Below the pieces are notes generated by a model that was given only the letters and a program-made list of their open reading frames with translations, was not told where the DNA came from and searched no databases. A stretch of DNA of 64,000 nt from Brasenia schreberi. Taxonomy: Eukaryota; Streptophyta; Magnoliopsida; Nymphaeales; Cabombaceae. Each line of letters starts with the position of its first letter. Position 1 is the stretch's first letter. The stretch spans positions 10,987,001 to 11,051,000 of the forward strand of contig JAYKKT010000064.1 of NCBI GenBank assembly GCA_036023115.1, written 5' to 3'. Positions 25,261 through 40,300 of this stretch are shown one piece after another. The position numbers were made by a program, and so were the translations under genes.

Positions 25261-26611
25261 GTTTCCTTTAATAATTATTCTACACCTTCTAATCTAAGAG
25301 TGAACAATATTCTCCTCTTCAACATTTGAAAATTTAGATTGTTTAATTTTTTTACTTTTACCAATTTAAATACACATATTCTAGAGTTCATTTTTATGTG
25401 TTTGACAAAATTAACAATCAGAGGGTCTAAAAGGAAAATATATACCAAGCAATAAGCAACAAATAACAAATATTTAACTAACATAGTTTATAATATCCAA
25501 CTACTAAATTGAAAATAACTCATGATACTTAAAACTAATTTCTTATCAATTTTAAGTACCATTATTGAGTTTTTAATAACTTGATTCTATTATGGAATCA
25601 AACTGGGAACAAATCTAAAAATTTTCTCCAAAAAATCCAGCCATAGATAATTTCCCCAAACAATAAGGGTAAACTAGTAATTTTACGTGTCTGTCTGGTT
25701 TTGTAATTTTCCAAAAAGACCAGGGTAGAATAGTAAACTTGGTATCTGGTTTTTTTGTAAAATTTGTCACTGATCGAGGGCAAATTCATACTTTTACCAC
25801 TCAATCTGAATTTGTAATTTTTTAAAAAGACAAGGGCAACCTTATCTTTTAACACAATGGCAGAATTGTGAACCTTTTATCGTATAAGGGTAGGAAGGTA
25901 ATTCAATCTAAAGGTATAACGTAATTTCTATAAACAATCAGAGGGTAAAATCATCTTTTCGCCCATATTTTTGTAATATTATCTTGTAGCAATTTGTAGT
26001 TTTTGAAATTGAGTAGGGGTAGAACGAACTTTTTAGTCCATTGCCTGAGGCAATTTTCTAGCGGTTTTTCAAAACCAAGTGTGATTTTAAAAAACCGTTG
26101 GTTTCTGTCCATGTTTTCTGAAACCACTGAATTGTTTCCTAGGGCATACAAAAGGGAAGAGAGAGGGAAAGGGAGAACATAGTGAGAGAGAGGAGGAGGC
26201 TCTTGCCTCCCTCCGTCTTCCAAGTCCTCCTGATGTCCACCGATGTTGGCCTGGGCTCTCTTTAGCTCTTGTTTTCGATCCGATGACCACCGGTCATTGG
26301 CTTCCTCTCTTTTTTTCTTTTTAGCAAATCTTGACCTATCTCTTGCCCTGGTCGTTTGTCCTTTGGCATAACCTTATCGACCTCTTTTCTTTTGTCGGTT
26401 TTGATCGATCTTCTACTTTGGTCGTCTGGCCTTTGGCAAAACCTAGTCGATCTGTCTTGTCGTTTGTTTGAGGCTACAAATTGTGGTTTCCGAAAGTTGG
26501 CCTTCTTTTTCCAGCAAAAATAGGGTGTTCCCCTTCTGTTCTTCTTCTCTCTTTTTCTTTATTAATTTTCTTTTACTGAAAACTAACTGTATACTTTTTT
26601 GTAGATAGCGA
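25261..26611 (-). other. Leader between LTR and gag of the minus-strand Copia element
   Basis: A long untranslated leader of about 1.3 kb. Bases 25650-25970 repeat a loose motif of the form AGGGTAAAATnGTnnTTTTAC about five times at irregular 50-90 base steps. The frames here are not coding. Confidence 0.45.
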
Positions 26612-26624
26612 GGCCCTGATACCA
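26612..26624 (-). promoter_or_regulatory. Primer-binding site of the minus-strand Copia element
   Basis: Read on the minus strand, TGGTATCAGGGCC lies one base from the LTR end. The usual initiator tRNA-Met site is TGGTATCAGAGC. Confidence 0.85.
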
Positions 26625-26625
26625 G

Positions 26626-27162
26626 TGATGTATTTCGTCAATGTTTGGCTTTTGAACTGCAATGTCCTCGCCGGGTTTCTCCAGTAGCTCCCGATGGCTT
26701 GCAATTATGGAATAGATGACCTCTGTGTATTGAAATGAAGAGAAGAAGAAGACACAAAGAGAGGTATGTGTTTTTTTTGTTTCCCACAACTAGTTTTTCC
26801 AGGAAGGTTTTCTGTTTTCACTATATTTTTTTATATCTTGCTTTGTGCGCTGCTCGGGTGTGTGATTGGTCATCAAGATCAATTTGGCTTGAAAATAATG
26901 TCTATCACTGGATTTTATAGAAAAGAACCTTGTTAGGGTTCCGTTGTATTTAGAAAGGTAAATCACTAACGTCCAGTGCCAATTCTGCTTAGGATTAAGG
27001 GGGCTTTTATTGCTTCGTTGATTATAATAAAACCAAATCGACCAAAAATGGGTTGGGTTCATCGTATTTTTCCTTGTTGAAAACCCTTCTCGTTTTTCGA
27101 TTCCTTCTGTTTTAATTTTCTGGCCAAAATGCCATCCCATGTGGTTGTTATTGGATCTAACA
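26626..27162 (-). repeat. Right (5') LTR of the minus-strand Copia element
   Basis: Aligns with the left LTR over its first 230 bases and shares the minus-strand TGTTAGATC opening at 27162. At 537 bases it is longer than the 444-base left LTR, and the central parts do not align, suggesting indels or exchange with a related element. Confidence 0.65.
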
Positions 27163-28773
<1,611 letters not shown>

Positions 28774-29781
28774 GTTTGTGTTATATATATACCTGTGTTT
28801 ATATATATTTATGTATGTATGTATATAAAAGAAACTTTTTCCCGAGAAAAACTTTCAAAAATAACTATTCTTATTAGGTCCTACACTGTCCTAGTGATGT
28901 TCTCCCCACAGAATGGATCCACTCCAAGGAAAGCATCTATCAGTCCTTCGGACAGGTAAGGCATTAAACTGACCTCATAATAAAGCTCAGTTACATATAA
29001 TTTACTTCAAGCCGTTTGCTAGGTTCGATACCCCACATAGGCCATAGGGTGATGGTCGGTGGTGTCGAATCTACAAATTCTTTCAGGGTCAGGCAAGTAT
29101 CCCATGAAATGACTTGAGGTGAAGCAAAGTGTCAACCGCTGCTCACGGACACACCTATGAGCTACTGCTTCTCTAGAATTTTTTAAATTTTGGCTCATCA
29201 TAGGTCATGGATTCAAGTGTTATCTGGAAGACTCAAGGCTCGGAGTATTTTCACACTATATTCAGCGATATAATTGATTTCCGGAGATTTTGCTGTGTAG
29301 GGAGGCTTACACATAACCTGCCCGGGGTCACCAACTTTAATTTTGAGACTAATCCCAGTGCTCCACATAACCTGCCTTTATCAAGAAATCCCAGAGCTTC
29401 CCAACGAGGAAAGGCCACACAAGGTCGAATGAATCTGGAGTATTAAGGGGTACTTAAAGAAAAGAGGCAAAGAAATAGACGAACCTTGATAGGATTCATC
29501 ATGGGACATGGCAATGGAAGATAAAAGAAATCTGATTGAATAGCTCATTGGCTTCACCTATGAGTTCAAATTATGAGCAAGGATTTTCTTTAGGGTGGTC
29601 AAACTCTGTATTATAGCCCACAAATCAACTTGCGGCATAACCTAAGATTTAATTTACTGGATTTTCGGTGTGACAGAAACCGACTTGGCACCATGTAGAT
29701 CCGCCATTGCAGATACAGAGTGGATATTAGAAAGTGATGAACACAGAATCTCAGATGCATATTGAAGAGTCCTGGAGAATG

Positions 29782-29864
29782 ACAAATTTCAGGAGATGAA
29801 TAGTCCGAAATCCTGCTGAGAAACAAATTTCAGGAGATGGGTAGTTGGAAATCCTGCTGAGAAG
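29782..29864. repeat. 41-base tandem repeat, two units
   Basis: ACAAATTTCAGGAGATG followed by AATCCTGCTGAGAA occurs twice with a 41-base step and a few differences. Confidence 0.85.
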
Positions 29865-30641
29865 TTTAGATTTAGCGATGGTAAACGAACAAAGTTACTC
29901 ACAGATTGGGCTAGTTATGCTCGTACCTTCTCGCGATTGTTCTGTTTGTGAACTTAATTGAGCTGAACATGAACAGTTTGTCTGCTCTGCTGAGCTCAGG
30001 TAATGAAGCTCACTGAAAAGGCGAAGAGTTCTTAGATTCATCAAACGGAGCATCTTATACAAAAGTTATTTAGAGCTAGTTTCCCTTTTGTTTGCTGCTT
30101 GGTGCTTCAATGGTTACAGTTAACCATTTGCAGGTGAAATGTACTTGACGCTCTGCGAGTGAAGGAGACGACAGGGGGGAAGGGTGTGCTGAGTTAGTGT
30201 ACTACAGGAATTGTTGACGTTAAGTGGGTACACGGTTGGTAAAAAAGGTCTCTTTAGTAACACCTGAACATGAAACAATTATCATAAATGAGAACATAAT
30301 GCAGATTTAGGTATTTTTGTTGTCTCAATTATCCACCTAATTTCTTAGTTCAGCACCTTTGGATGTATATATGTACATATAAATGACCTAGGCCAATCCG
30401 CAAGACAGTTGAGTCTCAATGTATGGTTCAAACCTGGTTCAACTTCATGTACATATAAGCCCATTTTCCAGCTTCGAATTCAGTACGTTGGGCCTCATTC
30501 GGCATTTCCAGAATCTATAGGAGAAATATAATCCATAACAAAATGGCTTACCAAAAAAAGAAGCCAAAATTATGCTTTGTGGTAAGTAAGCTCAAAGGTA
30601 AGCAGGATTATATTTGAGTAGGCAACGTCAGAGGTAAGCAG

Positions 30642-30643
<2 letters not shown>

Positions 30644-30705
<62 letters not shown>
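30644..30705. repeat. (AT)n microsatellite
   Basis: An uninterrupted AT run of about 62 bases. Confidence 0.96.
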
Positions 30706-30707
<2 letters not shown>

Positions 30708-32039
30708 CTAGTCGCACTTATATTTGATCTTTTTCATTGGTGTTCAATTCTATGAAAGCAAGATATTGTTTTATCATTTTCCTTAAGTACCTTCTTCGAG
30801 TTCTTTTGAGGTGCATATAGGAGCTCCATCTAATCTCCTTTCTAAATGTTTAAACCATACCAAAAAATGTTTTGTCTATTTTTTCTTTTTTACAATCGAG
30901 AGGTCAAAGACAGGTATGCACTCCCCAGGAATTCAAGACCTTCAATTTGTCAGTTGAGCTGAATCTCCTAGCCAGGTGAGCTAATGCATTTTAGCATGCG
31001 TGTCTGATTGTCGCTCATTGGTGTCATACCAACTTTATCTCTAATAACATTATTGTATATACAAAATTTTCTTGTATTATAGTACATCTATCTTAATATC
31101 TTAATTTCACCTAGTTTTTGATGTTTAATATTTATCATCATCACGAGACATTCTTGGCCAATATTTACCTTTCGCCTGGGTGGTACTTTTTTGGCATGGT
31201 CTTTTATTTTACCTACATGTTTAATTATGTCAATCATTTCATCTTAGTGGAGTACTTGTGTACGTATTTAAAATCGTCTTTTTAGGGATGAAATATGTAT
31301 TAATATTAATGTCCGTATCATCTTTATTGGTCAAAGATGTCCTATAGAAATATATTACGCAGCTACATGACTAGACAATACCCCAAAGGGACAACATTCT
31401 TGTATGAAAACATTGGATCTTAATCTGAACTGGTATCTGGATTCAGTTTGATACGAACATTATTACCCATATCAGGCTCCTTGTGTTGGTATTTGGATTC
31501 AGTTTGAACAACGAATAATTCTGTTCTTTGTTTGTCACCGTGTCTGTAATATGTTTCGTATGGGCAGGCTTCGTGTCGAACCATATGGTGACACTCCACA
31601 TCATAATTTCGTGTCATGCCACAGCAAAGAACAAGCGGATTCGTCCTTCAATTTTCGTGTTAATGTCAGAATAAGTTCGTAGAGGCACGCAACCGTGGGG
31701 TAAACCCAAAGAAACCAAGAAAAGGTCAGCCCGAGTCCGGAACAAGGCGGATACTACCCGAAACCGAAACCGAAACGGACCCGAAACCGATCGGGTAGGA
31801 TTCGGGTTATGAGTGACCCGAAGACTCGGCATAGTCGACTTAGTGTTGATCCGAACCCGAAGTGACACGAAACCCAACCCTGGACCCAATATTCCATCCC
31901 CAATTAGTCTCCTCCTCTGTTGCCCATAGAAATTCCTTAGTCCCAGTGTCCCACCATGTCTATCTGCCAAACAAGCATTTGATCGGACGGAGAAGAAGAA
32001 GAAGAAGAAAGGGAGTCGTTCCCAACTATCAGAAGGCAA

Positions 32040-35000
32040 ATGTCCAAATCGAGTTTCGCACTCCAGACAATACGCAGATTCATCAGAAACGCCACAAATT
32101 CCGGATTTTCGAACAACCCATTTCTCAAGACCATCCATTCTTCCCAAGTTTCGGTTTTCTCCTTCAGAGAGTTCAGAGATGATGAAGGCTTTGCTGTCCA
32201 CAAGGACCCGACGAGGCCTCCGAAGCTTTTCGTGGTTCAGCCTCGCCTTCGGCCCGATACCCTCTTGAAAGCAAAGCTAGACGAAGCATTAAGCCTCGCC
32301 AATTCCCTCGAAGAGCAGCGACATGGTGAAGATTTTGGGGCAAAGGAGATGCCCCCTCATTTGGTCGTTCAGAATCCTGCTGCTAGATCGCTCAAGGCAC
32401 ACGCAGGTTCTATATTCTCATATTCCGTCGGTTATTTCTTTCTATTAGTTTTCTTTTTAAGTTTTGTTGCGGAGTTGAGGTTTTTCCGTTTTGGGTGACG
32501 AGTTGCTGGTTTTCTTAGATAGGTATTTCGGTCCTGGAACTGTCGACACTGTGAAGTTGCACGTTAACGCTTTGGATCCTGAGGCAAGCTTCTTCATCTT
32601 TTTCAATGTTGAATTGTATTCGTAGATTTTGTTGATCGGTGTGGCATGTAGTGGGTATTTTTGGGTTGAAGATCATGCCGTATTGTTTGAGTTGGTGATA
32701 GTTCCAGGTCATGCTTTGACTTTATTTAGATATCTAATAAGCGTAAACTGCGAAAAGAAAGGTCCTTCTCTTCAAATGATAACCGAGGACAAGTTGATTG
32801 TTCTGTTTGCATTCAATGGTCCTATGAATGATACATGATAATTTGTTGGTGGTTTGATACTTTGGTTGAAAACCCTTGTTATGGTTTGGCATTGTTTGTT
32901 GGTTTTGTTTATCGATTCGTTACAGTCACAATAATGCTTGACTTGCCTATGATTACATGGACTTACGTGGTAACCAACAGTATGACAATCATCTGAGCAG
33001 AAATGTGCCCCCACTCTCACTCTCATGGAACTTGCAGAGGACCTGCTAGCCACCAATTGGTCGAGGCACTTATGAAGGTCCTGAGTGTATCATCACCTCT
33101 AAAGTTGTAAAGTTCCTCTATATCCTCAGGATGATTTTGAGACCGTGGAGGACCTGGAGGTACACAAGTTCACTGAGCCGGCTTGTGGGGTATTTCCAAC
33201 CATAGGGGACCTCTGGTAGAACGAGCTCACACATTACTAAAATGGTTACCACGTGTATTGTGTATTTGTTTCATAAACAAATGACTGGAGAGATTCTCAT
33301 GCCTCAACTTAACAGTCAAAGCTCACTCCTCTTCGGTTCCATGCTTCTAATTTAGGTGGTATCTTATTAGTACTTGTGGTGATCCAAAATATTTGAAGGG
33401 GCATGATTGTTCTCTCTTTGAACCAATGTTATAAATATCGTATGTATCGTACGTTATGATACGCGATACGGGTGTATCAGTACGTGAACCCAGCTACATG
33501 TATCGCAATAGACATGTATCGCACCCGTATCACAACGTATCGTATGATACAATGCGATATGGGTATTGTATCATATGATATATCCCATATCGCACGATAC
33601 GGGGTATTACGATATGTGATGGTTTTTTATTTTTTTTTATTTTTTGATGTTTCAATATTTTAATGTACCGTAGGTACGATTATCGCGTATTGATACGCTA
33701 ATTACTACATTGCTTTGAACAGTCATATTGTTGATCTTCGGTTGTTTGTCTTGTTTTGATTATATAACATTTTTCAGCAGTTCTATTGTTTTAAATTTTT
33801 CATCATCCAAACAATGGTTTCAGATATTCTGCTCACTATAATGTACTCTTGCATTTTAATACCAAAAATGCTCTGTATAACTATCCTATGATGATATCAT
33901 AACTTGTAACTCATGTCAATTTTGATAGTCTATTTTATGTTTGTAACAGGAAGATTTTGATGCAATTTTTGTGAACTCAAATCTTTCTGGGGTTCAACAG
34001 CGTAATTTGGAGGTAAGTCCTGTTTCATATTTTCTTCATGAAAATCTGACATATCTATGATAAATATTTAATGAAAATCTGTTTATGAGAATTTTTCATT
34101 TCAAAATTTGAAGGGAAGTATGAGGAAGCTTATGTATTGTATCTTTTATCTTATGGATTCAGCGAGAGTGGGGAAGGCCTGTTCTGGATCGTGTTGGTCT
34201 TATAATAGAGATATTTAATGCTCACGCACAGACAAAAGAAGCAAAGCTTCAGGTACCATTCCTCTACAAGTTGCCTTCAGCTTTTGTTTTCCATCCATAC
34301 TGCTACATGATAAGTGTTGGCATCATTTGAACTATAGAGTTCAGATTCACAGGCCAATTGTTTTTTATGGTTCTCATTGCAAAGATTTGATTTTATATTT
34401 AATATCAGTCAGAGTTGGCAGCATTGATGTACAAGAGAACCAGACTTGTTCGTGTAAGGGGCCCTGGAGGTAGTTTGACGTTTGGAGCAGATGGTGAAGC
34501 TGAGGTTGTCAGTGCACGTGGGTGAGTTGAAATTTGACAATTGCAAATGCTATCAGAGTATGCTTCTGTGACATTCTGTAGCTTCATATTATTCCAATGA
34601 CATTTAGATATTAGATTCTGAGCAATCATTAGATTCACAGTGGTCTCCATCATATTGCATCTGCAAATAGATACTTTAATATTTGATAGATCAACGGTGT
34701 TGTAATGCAAGGGGTTAAGTATGTTTCCTTGATGCATCAAGGATCAAGAAATTTATACATATATATCACTGCTGTGGAAGAATTGACTTGGTGAAGGGGT
34801 AGATTATCCTATCATGTGGATATTCAGTACCAAGAAACAAACTGTCAAGGGATCTCAGATGTCAAATTAAAATGAGACCAAATACTATGAAAGAAAACAA
34901 GTAGATATTAAAATAGAAAAAACTAAAGAAAATTTCAATTTACAATTTTTATGTTCCAAAAGTACATTTCAGACTCAAATCACCTATTGACAGCAAAAAG

Positions 35001-35953
35001 TTGCTATGTTTAGTCAAATTTTAATTTTCTAGTGATGTTCATAGCTGAATTCAGCGCATGTTACTTGCAATCATCAGGATTCCAATTCTGTAATAAGCTT
35101 CTTCTTCGCATGATAGAATCACCATCACAACCTTGATGGCAGCTTCTCTTGAACTTTTTTCCTTATTTGTAAGTCAAAATATATAACCCACAATGTATCC
35201 ACAGTTTTGAGCACCCTAAGTTGATAATTTGTCTTTTTTTTTCTCTATCATGATATACATGTAACAAATGATACCCTATATGCAATTTCTTTGAAAAAAT
35301 TGATTAATCTTGTCCCAACTTTTCCATTAGGTTTTTGTCTTGTAACTTAGTTGGGTAAATTCATCTCCAAAATCTGATCCATTGCAAAGATTGAGGTTTC
35401 CGAGTAGCTTCACCTGGTCCATTAGGTATTTGGTGCACTAGGTTTCTTGGAGCTTGACATATGCATCATTAGTACTATTTTGAAGAATAAATAAGTGGAT
35501 TGATTATATTTGCGTGTAATGCTAGAAAAGTTCCGGGAGAAAATTCTAAGCTTCCTGAAGATAATTACATGAATGATATGTTGGAACTACAAGTTAACCT
35601 TAAGTTTTTAGCGTTGTTAACAATAAAATGCATAGTAATGGAGAGAAAGGAGTTCATTGACATAATTACTCTCTTAAATGTACTAATGGAATATCCTTGG
35701 ATCAATAAGTTTTTGTATTGCATTGGTAGAGAACATACTTTGAAGTCAAAAGATAGGGTACATTGAAGTTGATGTTACCGGGTTATTTCCATAATGAGAT
35801 GCAACCCTGCAGAATCCTTCGTTCCATTGTAGATGATGATGCAACTAGCAAACAAAACCTTATAAAGCCACACATGCTCCAACACCAAAATAGACTACAT
35901 CAAGCCAAACGCTTCTTGCCCTCTCAAGCTTGTTCAAGCATTTTAGGTTTCTT

Positions 35954-36042
<89 letters not shown>

Positions 36043-37318
36043 CTTCTCAGTTTCCATGCTTACATGGGATTCTTTTGGCAACACCTTGGCGTTTGACTAT
36101 ATGATTAGGTCACTATGAAGTCCATGAGGTTGCATAACACTAGAATGAAGAAACATGACAGAAAATCAAAGGATATAAAAGCCTAACGAGTTGTAAGCAT
36201 ATGATTTCTCTTGTGAAAATGATAGCAGTTGCTAGCTGGCCAGTATAATTTTCATTTTAGAGTATCACATTTGGGAAGGATAATCCCATGCCTTACTATC
36301 ATCCAGTGATAGTGGATTTTATTCTGTGCATGCATACACATATTGGGCCCTTTTATGATTAATTTTTGGGGTTCGTGATGCCATCTGATTACTCCAAAAA
36401 TCCCAAGCGGCATAAAGGTGCATAATTTTAGGCCATTTGACCTCTAAGCTTGTATTGGTTTGGATGATATTCCTAGTTTGGTCATTGCTTCTATTTTAAC
36501 ATTAGGTATATTTGCATTTTCTATGGCCATATATGTTGAGGATGAATATAATTTTCCTTTTTGCTGTTATCATTTATCAAGGAAGATGTTGATGTGGTTT
36601 CGTTAGTGGTGCAGGCGAGCAAGTGGTGGAAGAGGTTTCATTAGTGGTGCAGGAGAGACAGAGCTGCAGCTTCAGCGTAGGAGGTCTGCTGCTGATCATC
36701 TCTTTTGTTATTTCTTTTTAGATTTTATCATCAGTCAGAAGTAACTACCTTTTGGATTTTTAGAAAAGCTGCAGCAGTGGCAGATTTTTTGGTGAACCTT
36801 TTTTTTCACTTGCTTTCCTTAATTGGGCGTGCCCTTAATGGCCTCCGAGCTTTGACTGTTCTGAACATATAGGACTTGGCTTTTGCAGTTTATTTCCAGT
36901 TGTTGTGTGCGAATTGATTTTTTGGTGGTCACATGTTTCTTGTTGCCAGAGTATATTTGCTAAGTGTAGAGGAAAAAGAAAGTTAAGTTCCATCCTCTTG
37001 CCCATCAAGCTGATTGACATTATAATCCATTAAAAATTTTGATGTAATTTCGAAACATTCCTAATTAGGAATTGCTACATGTGAGTTTTCTCAGATGCTG
37101 GTGCTATCTATTTTTCATTCTTATAATTTGAGGGTTTTAAATCTGATCTTGTTCTATGTAAGGTATGCAGAATTCTTGAGCGAAGAAATCATCTTTTATC
37201 CCAAATTGAGGAAGTACGCCGCACAAGGGCTTTGCAGCGTGCATCTCGTAAAAGGCGTGGTGGTTCGCAAGGGCAAGGTCTACCAACCGTTGCAATAGTT
37301 GGATATACCAATGCTGTA

Positions 37319-37350
<32 letters not shown>

Positions 37351-40300
37351 ACACATGCATACATACGCACATACACACACCTGACCTGGGCACATGTGCA
37401 TGCCTGTGTGCGCACAGAAAAACACAAATATTGCTACCTTGTTATTTAAGAAAAAATGGGAAGTCATCAAAATCATAGGTATAGAAGAAATAAATAAGCT
37501 TGTGGAATACATGGAAGTCTTGGACTTTGGATTCCTGAAAACTAAAGGCGGATGAAATTAATGCAAAGGTTCAAAAACCTTGAACTTGTGCAGGTACAGA
37601 TCAAGATACGGCTTTGCTTAGTTTTGGACTAACCTTGAATGAGCACTTGGATCCATAATCACTGTTCAAACTCAAAAAGATCATTATAAATTGGTGATTG
37701 AATTAACCTTGAATTAAAACGTTGTCATGATGAAGTTGAGAAGTGAATACGTTTGATGTGTGAGTTGTTAACACTGGAGAAATCACACTCTACTTAAGTT
37801 CATGGTGATTGGGCACTGAAGCAATGATGAACTAGGAGCAAGTCGCTAAACTTGGATGTTACATAAATCCAAGTCCATTATAAATTAGTTTACAGGTTAT
37901 TCCCTGTATAAAAGTCTATACGCAAACTGTAATTGTCTTTTCCCTCAAGTTGGATTCCCTGTCATTTACAGCCGATCATCCTAAAAAGGTTTGAGAGAAG
38001 GAACTGTGATACATGCTTTAGACAAACTTAAGAGTTCTACTAGAAATGTAGTATGCCATAGGGGTCTCAAAATATCCTCATTCGGAAATTGTTGGATGAA
38101 CTGCTACTCTTTTACATTTCCTGTTTTCTTTCTTTGCCAGTCAATAACAAACACTGTGTTCACTGCTATCTGAATTCCAAAAGTGAAGTTGCGTTCTCGT
38201 GAATTTGCAGAATAAGTTATCAGTCATCTTTTTGTATTAAAAAAATGTTTTGCTTGATTCAGGGGAAATCCACTTTGGTTGGTGCTTTGTCACAGAGTGA
38301 CCTATACAGTGATGACAGGTGTACATGAAGTGTAGAATTCTTTTCTGTTTTGGAATTTTAACTGTTTTTCTATCCATTTATGGCATTAATTATGACTGTT
38401 GTGCACGTCACCTGTGCAGATTATTTGCAACTGTAGATCCACATGTACGAAGTGTTGTATTGCCTTCAGGGTAATTACTCATTGGGAAGAGTTTTGCAAT
38501 ATGATCTTAGGCTTCTTTAGGTTTTGATATTGTATATGCAAATAGCTTATAAAGATTAGGCAATCAAATCTGCATTTTTAGGCAGTTCTGTTGATCATGC
38601 AGGAGAAAAATTCTACTGAGCGACACTGTTGGATTTATTTCTGATTTACCAATTCAGGTGATGGGACGCTCTGTTGGACCTCACAATCTTCCTTTTGATT
38701 CTGCTGAAGTTTGCTTTAAATATTTTATGAAACTGTAAATGCAGCTGATTGAAGCTTTTCATGCTACCTTGGAAGAAGTGGTTGAAGCTGATCTCCTAGT
38801 GGTATGCTCTGTGTTTATGTACCGCTGTAAGACTTGATAGTTGATATGTTCTCTCCGTACCAATATTTTTTTCATGATATGAGTTGGAACCATGCATAAA
38901 TAAACTTCGATTGCATGGGAGACTGAACAAGATAACTAACATGCTCTCTTTCTCTTTCCCAAGTTGGCAGTTAGCAATGAGATAAAAAGGCTGATAGTGA
39001 AACAGGAAGCGTCTTTTCCTTTTCCCTCTTTTTTGCTGAGACTCCAAACCTCCTTGGAATGGTCAAGTAGCAATCAATACAACTATCCATGTTAAGGACA
39101 AGTGGCAATTGTCTGAATCACTGGAACCTGCACGAAATAAGTATAGTTTTCTGGTGCAACAATTTACAGAATCTGTGCATTTGATGTACACCTTTTCTTC
39201 CCGTCTTCTTTAGATGAATTTTAATTGGGTTCATACGAAACTAGAAATGTTGCAAATTCTGTCATTATTATTGTGGTTGTTGTTGATCGAACAACCTAAA
39301 CAACAAAGAAACCTGATACAAATAGCCAAAAAGTTGTCACCCCCTTCTGAAAATTGTCACCATGTTTCAGAAATTCCACAGGTTATGTGACTGAGTTTCG
39401 ACTGCTAGGGTTTTTATGCTGCTAGAGAATTTTTGTTATCACAGGACCTTACTGAATCTTGTATTATCCTGTGCTTTTAATTTTCTGTTATCCTGTATAT
39501 TGATTACTTTTTAAAATGCTACATCCACTACGAATTGCTAATTACCAGCTTCATTTATTTATTGGCAGCATGTGTTAGATTCTAGTGCCTTCAATATGGA
39601 GGATCAGCGGTCAACAGTTCTGCAAGTACTGCAGCAAATTGGGGTTTCCGAAGAGAAGCTACAAAATATGATCGAAGTTTGGAATAAGGTAATTTTCTCA
39701 TGTCATCTTCATCCTTCGTGCGTGTACCATATACGTGGAGTCTGTGTGTGTGTGTGTTAGAGAGAGAGATTTATATGAATCGTTGATTTTCCTTCATGGA
39801 GCTTCTCTCTTATTCATATATTTCCATCTTCTCTCTTGTTCATATATTTCCATATTTTAGAAACTAGAAAAATTATTTTGGTAAAATAACTGCCCCGACC
39901 GCTATTTAACCCAAGGTTTTGCCACTTCGGGTGGCTCACCGATGAGAATCTGTGCAGATAGATCTGCTTGAGAAGAAAGTAGATGCTTCGGAAATTGAAC
40001 ATGGCAGTGAAACTGAAGACAGTTGTGAGCACCCCGAAGAGGATAAGGATGACCAGTGCTTGCAGATAACTGAACCTTGTGATGACAATGACTCGAGTTA
40101 TAATTTACAAAAAGATACGAGTGAAGATGATGTTGAACCTGAGCTGCCATGTAAAGTTTATACCGTTGGCCATCAAGAAACTGACCACCACCTTCCTCAA
40201 CTGCAACGTGTAGAAACATCAGCTGTACTTGGAGTTGGTTTGCAGGAGCTTTTGAATCTTATTGATGACAAGCTTAGAGTTCAACCTGCCCCAGAAAAAT

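Larger units (their letters stand above)
9731..27162 (-). mobile_element. Composite minus-strand Copia retrotransposon, split by nested insertions
   Basis: Minus-strand pieces appear in the order expected of one Copia element read right to left. A right LTR adjoins a primer-binding site at 26612-26624. Gag follows at 24834-25260, then after the LINE a zinc knuckle at about 21660, integrase-type sequence at about 20880-21100, reverse transcriptase at about 19004-20280, RNase H at about 10290-10700, and the left LTR (9731-10174). Subtracting the LINE, the plus-strand Copia and the LTR-like block leaves an element of roughly 6.2 kb. Continuity across the LINE is strong, because gag resumes in frame and a target duplication is present. 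Continuity across the gap between 10.7 and 19.0 kb is inferred from order, strand and matching RT/RNase H subfamily. All frames are broken. No matching target duplication was found outside the LTRs. Confidence 0.75.

Noticed and set aside
29010..29060. Possible tRNA gene (GGTTCGATACCCC)
   Set aside because: No A box at the right distance and no cloverleaf could be formed by eye; probably chance or a SINE remnant.
31614..32201. 195-codon minus-strand frame
   Set aside because: It lies opposite HflX exon 1 and its leader, has a poly-Phe run from a GAA repeat and no family signature.
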